Origin: an uncultured Clostridium sp.
GTDB lineage: Bacteria > Bacillota > Clostridia > Lachnospirales > Lachnospiraceae
NCBI GenBank assembly: GCA_947644195.1
Contig: CANRZB010000015.1
Coordinates: 1 to 60,860, forward strand
Direction of reading: 5' to 3'
DNA: 60,860 bases
Part shown: positions 60,563-60,860 of the stretch, one piece after another
How the letters are laid out: each line of letters opens with the position of its first letter
Position numbering within the stretch: position 1 is the stretch's first letter
Notes under the pieces: generated by a model
The model's database searches: none
Seen by the model: the letters and a program-made list of their open reading frames with translations, nothing else
Told to the model about the DNA's origin: nothing
Program-made: the position numbers and the translations under genes

Positions 60563-60860
60563 ATGGCAAATACATATAAGGTTATAGATGAAAAGGCATG
60601 GGAAAGGGCTATGCATTGTATGGTTTTTAGAAATAGTGTTGAGCCTGCATTTTGCGTAACTTTTGATGTAGACATCACAAAATTTCTGCAACAGATTAAA
60701 AGACAAAATTTTTCCTTTACACTTGCGTTTGTCTATGCGGTATGTAAATGTGCAAATGAGATTGAGGCATTTCGTTATCGTTTTTTAGATGGCAAAATCG
60801 TTTTATTTGATAAAATTGATACCGCTTTTACATACTTGAACAAAGATACAGAATTATTTA
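60563..60860 (+). CDS. Chloramphenicol acetyltransferase-like protein, truncated at window end
   Basis: The first 99 residues of a CAT-family protein: YKVIDEKAWERAMHCMVFRN, PAFCVTFDVDITKFLQQIKR, FTLAFVYAVCKCANEIEAFR and FDKIDTAFTYLNKDTELF. These match the N-terminal half of trimeric CatA-type enzymes, which acetylate chloramphenicol; many chromosomal homologues have other acceptors. The catalytic His lies in the missing C-terminal half, so resistance cannot be claimed. GGAGAGG precedes the start. Confidence 0.8.
   Translation, partial: MANTYKVIDEKAWERAMHCMVFRNSVEPAFCVTFDVDITKFLQQIKRQNFSFTLAFVYAVCKCANEIEAFRYRFLDGKIVLFDKIDTAFTYLNKDTELF

Noticed and set aside
60361-60678. 105-codon minus-strand frame opposite the CAT-like gene
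   Set aside because: The plus strand matches the CAT family with a good ribosome binding site, and the minus frame is a Phe/Tyr-rich shadow of AT-rich DNA.
55679-60860. A complete integrative element or prophage
   Set aside because: No integrase, relaxase, structural phage gene or attachment-site duplication is visible; only remnants and cargo-like genes can be supported.

Overview
The window looks like the chromosome of a gut Firmicute of the family Lachnospiraceae (order Eubacteriales). This is inferred from strong AGGAGG ribosome binding sites, moderate GC in the core genes, a tryptophan T-box ahead of a full trp operon, the M16C protease / era / recO / single-chain GlyRS / ppdK gene set, and a secreted type I pullulanase. 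The genus cannot be fixed from the sequence alone. No rRNA, tRNA or CRISPR array was seen.

Layout. 1-5.5 kb: start of a leftward gene, a secreted pullulanase with a Pro-Thr linker, an ECF sigma factor with its membrane anti-sigma factor, and a GNAT acetyltransferase. 5.5-10 kb: small XRE regulator, BlaI repressor with a promoter buried in a near-perfect 18-bp dyad, a BlaR1-type M56 protease carrying leucine-rich repeats instead of a penicillin sensor, and an orphan DNA methyltransferase. 10-14 kb: a PhoP/PhoR-like two-component pair convergent with a Na/phosphate cotransporter that has Pho-box-like repeats upstream. 14-17 kb: a yybP-ykoY (manganese) riboswitch in front of a CaCA cation exchanger, then a VanR/VanS-like pair.

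17.4-27.2 kb is the most unusual part. It holds a LytTR regulator with a candidate operator, a polytopic membrane protein, two translationally coupled LicD-family proteins (the second has lost the catalytic signature), a perfect-consensus promoter driving a small secreted four-cysteine protein, two paralogous MacB-topology permeases sharing a 128-bp identical tract, a MacB/LolD-type ATPase and a third small permease. This is a plausible undescribed peptide export, immunity or envelope-stress system.

27.2-36.2 kb: Trp T-box and trpEGDCFBA, followed 20 bp later by a membrane diguanylate cyclase. 36.3-38.7 kb: class II aldolase and FGGY kinase (deoxyhexose catabolism). 38.8-45.3 kb: M16C protease, era, a small gene in the yqzL position, recO and glycyl-tRNA synthetase. 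45.4-55.7 kb: a GT2/TagF-like wall-polymer enzyme, an orphan substrate-binding lipoprotein, a GH3 glycosidase, a small conserved protein and pyruvate phosphate dikinase.

55.8-60.9 kb is an accessory, decaying island. It contains a broken Dam-like methylase, another ORF with an in-frame stop, a VapBC-like toxin-antitoxin pair, then an AT-rich cassette with an XRE regulator under 30-bp-spaced direct repeats and two tiny proteins (one Cys-containing, one DUF2188-like). A CAT-family acetyltransferase runs off the right end.
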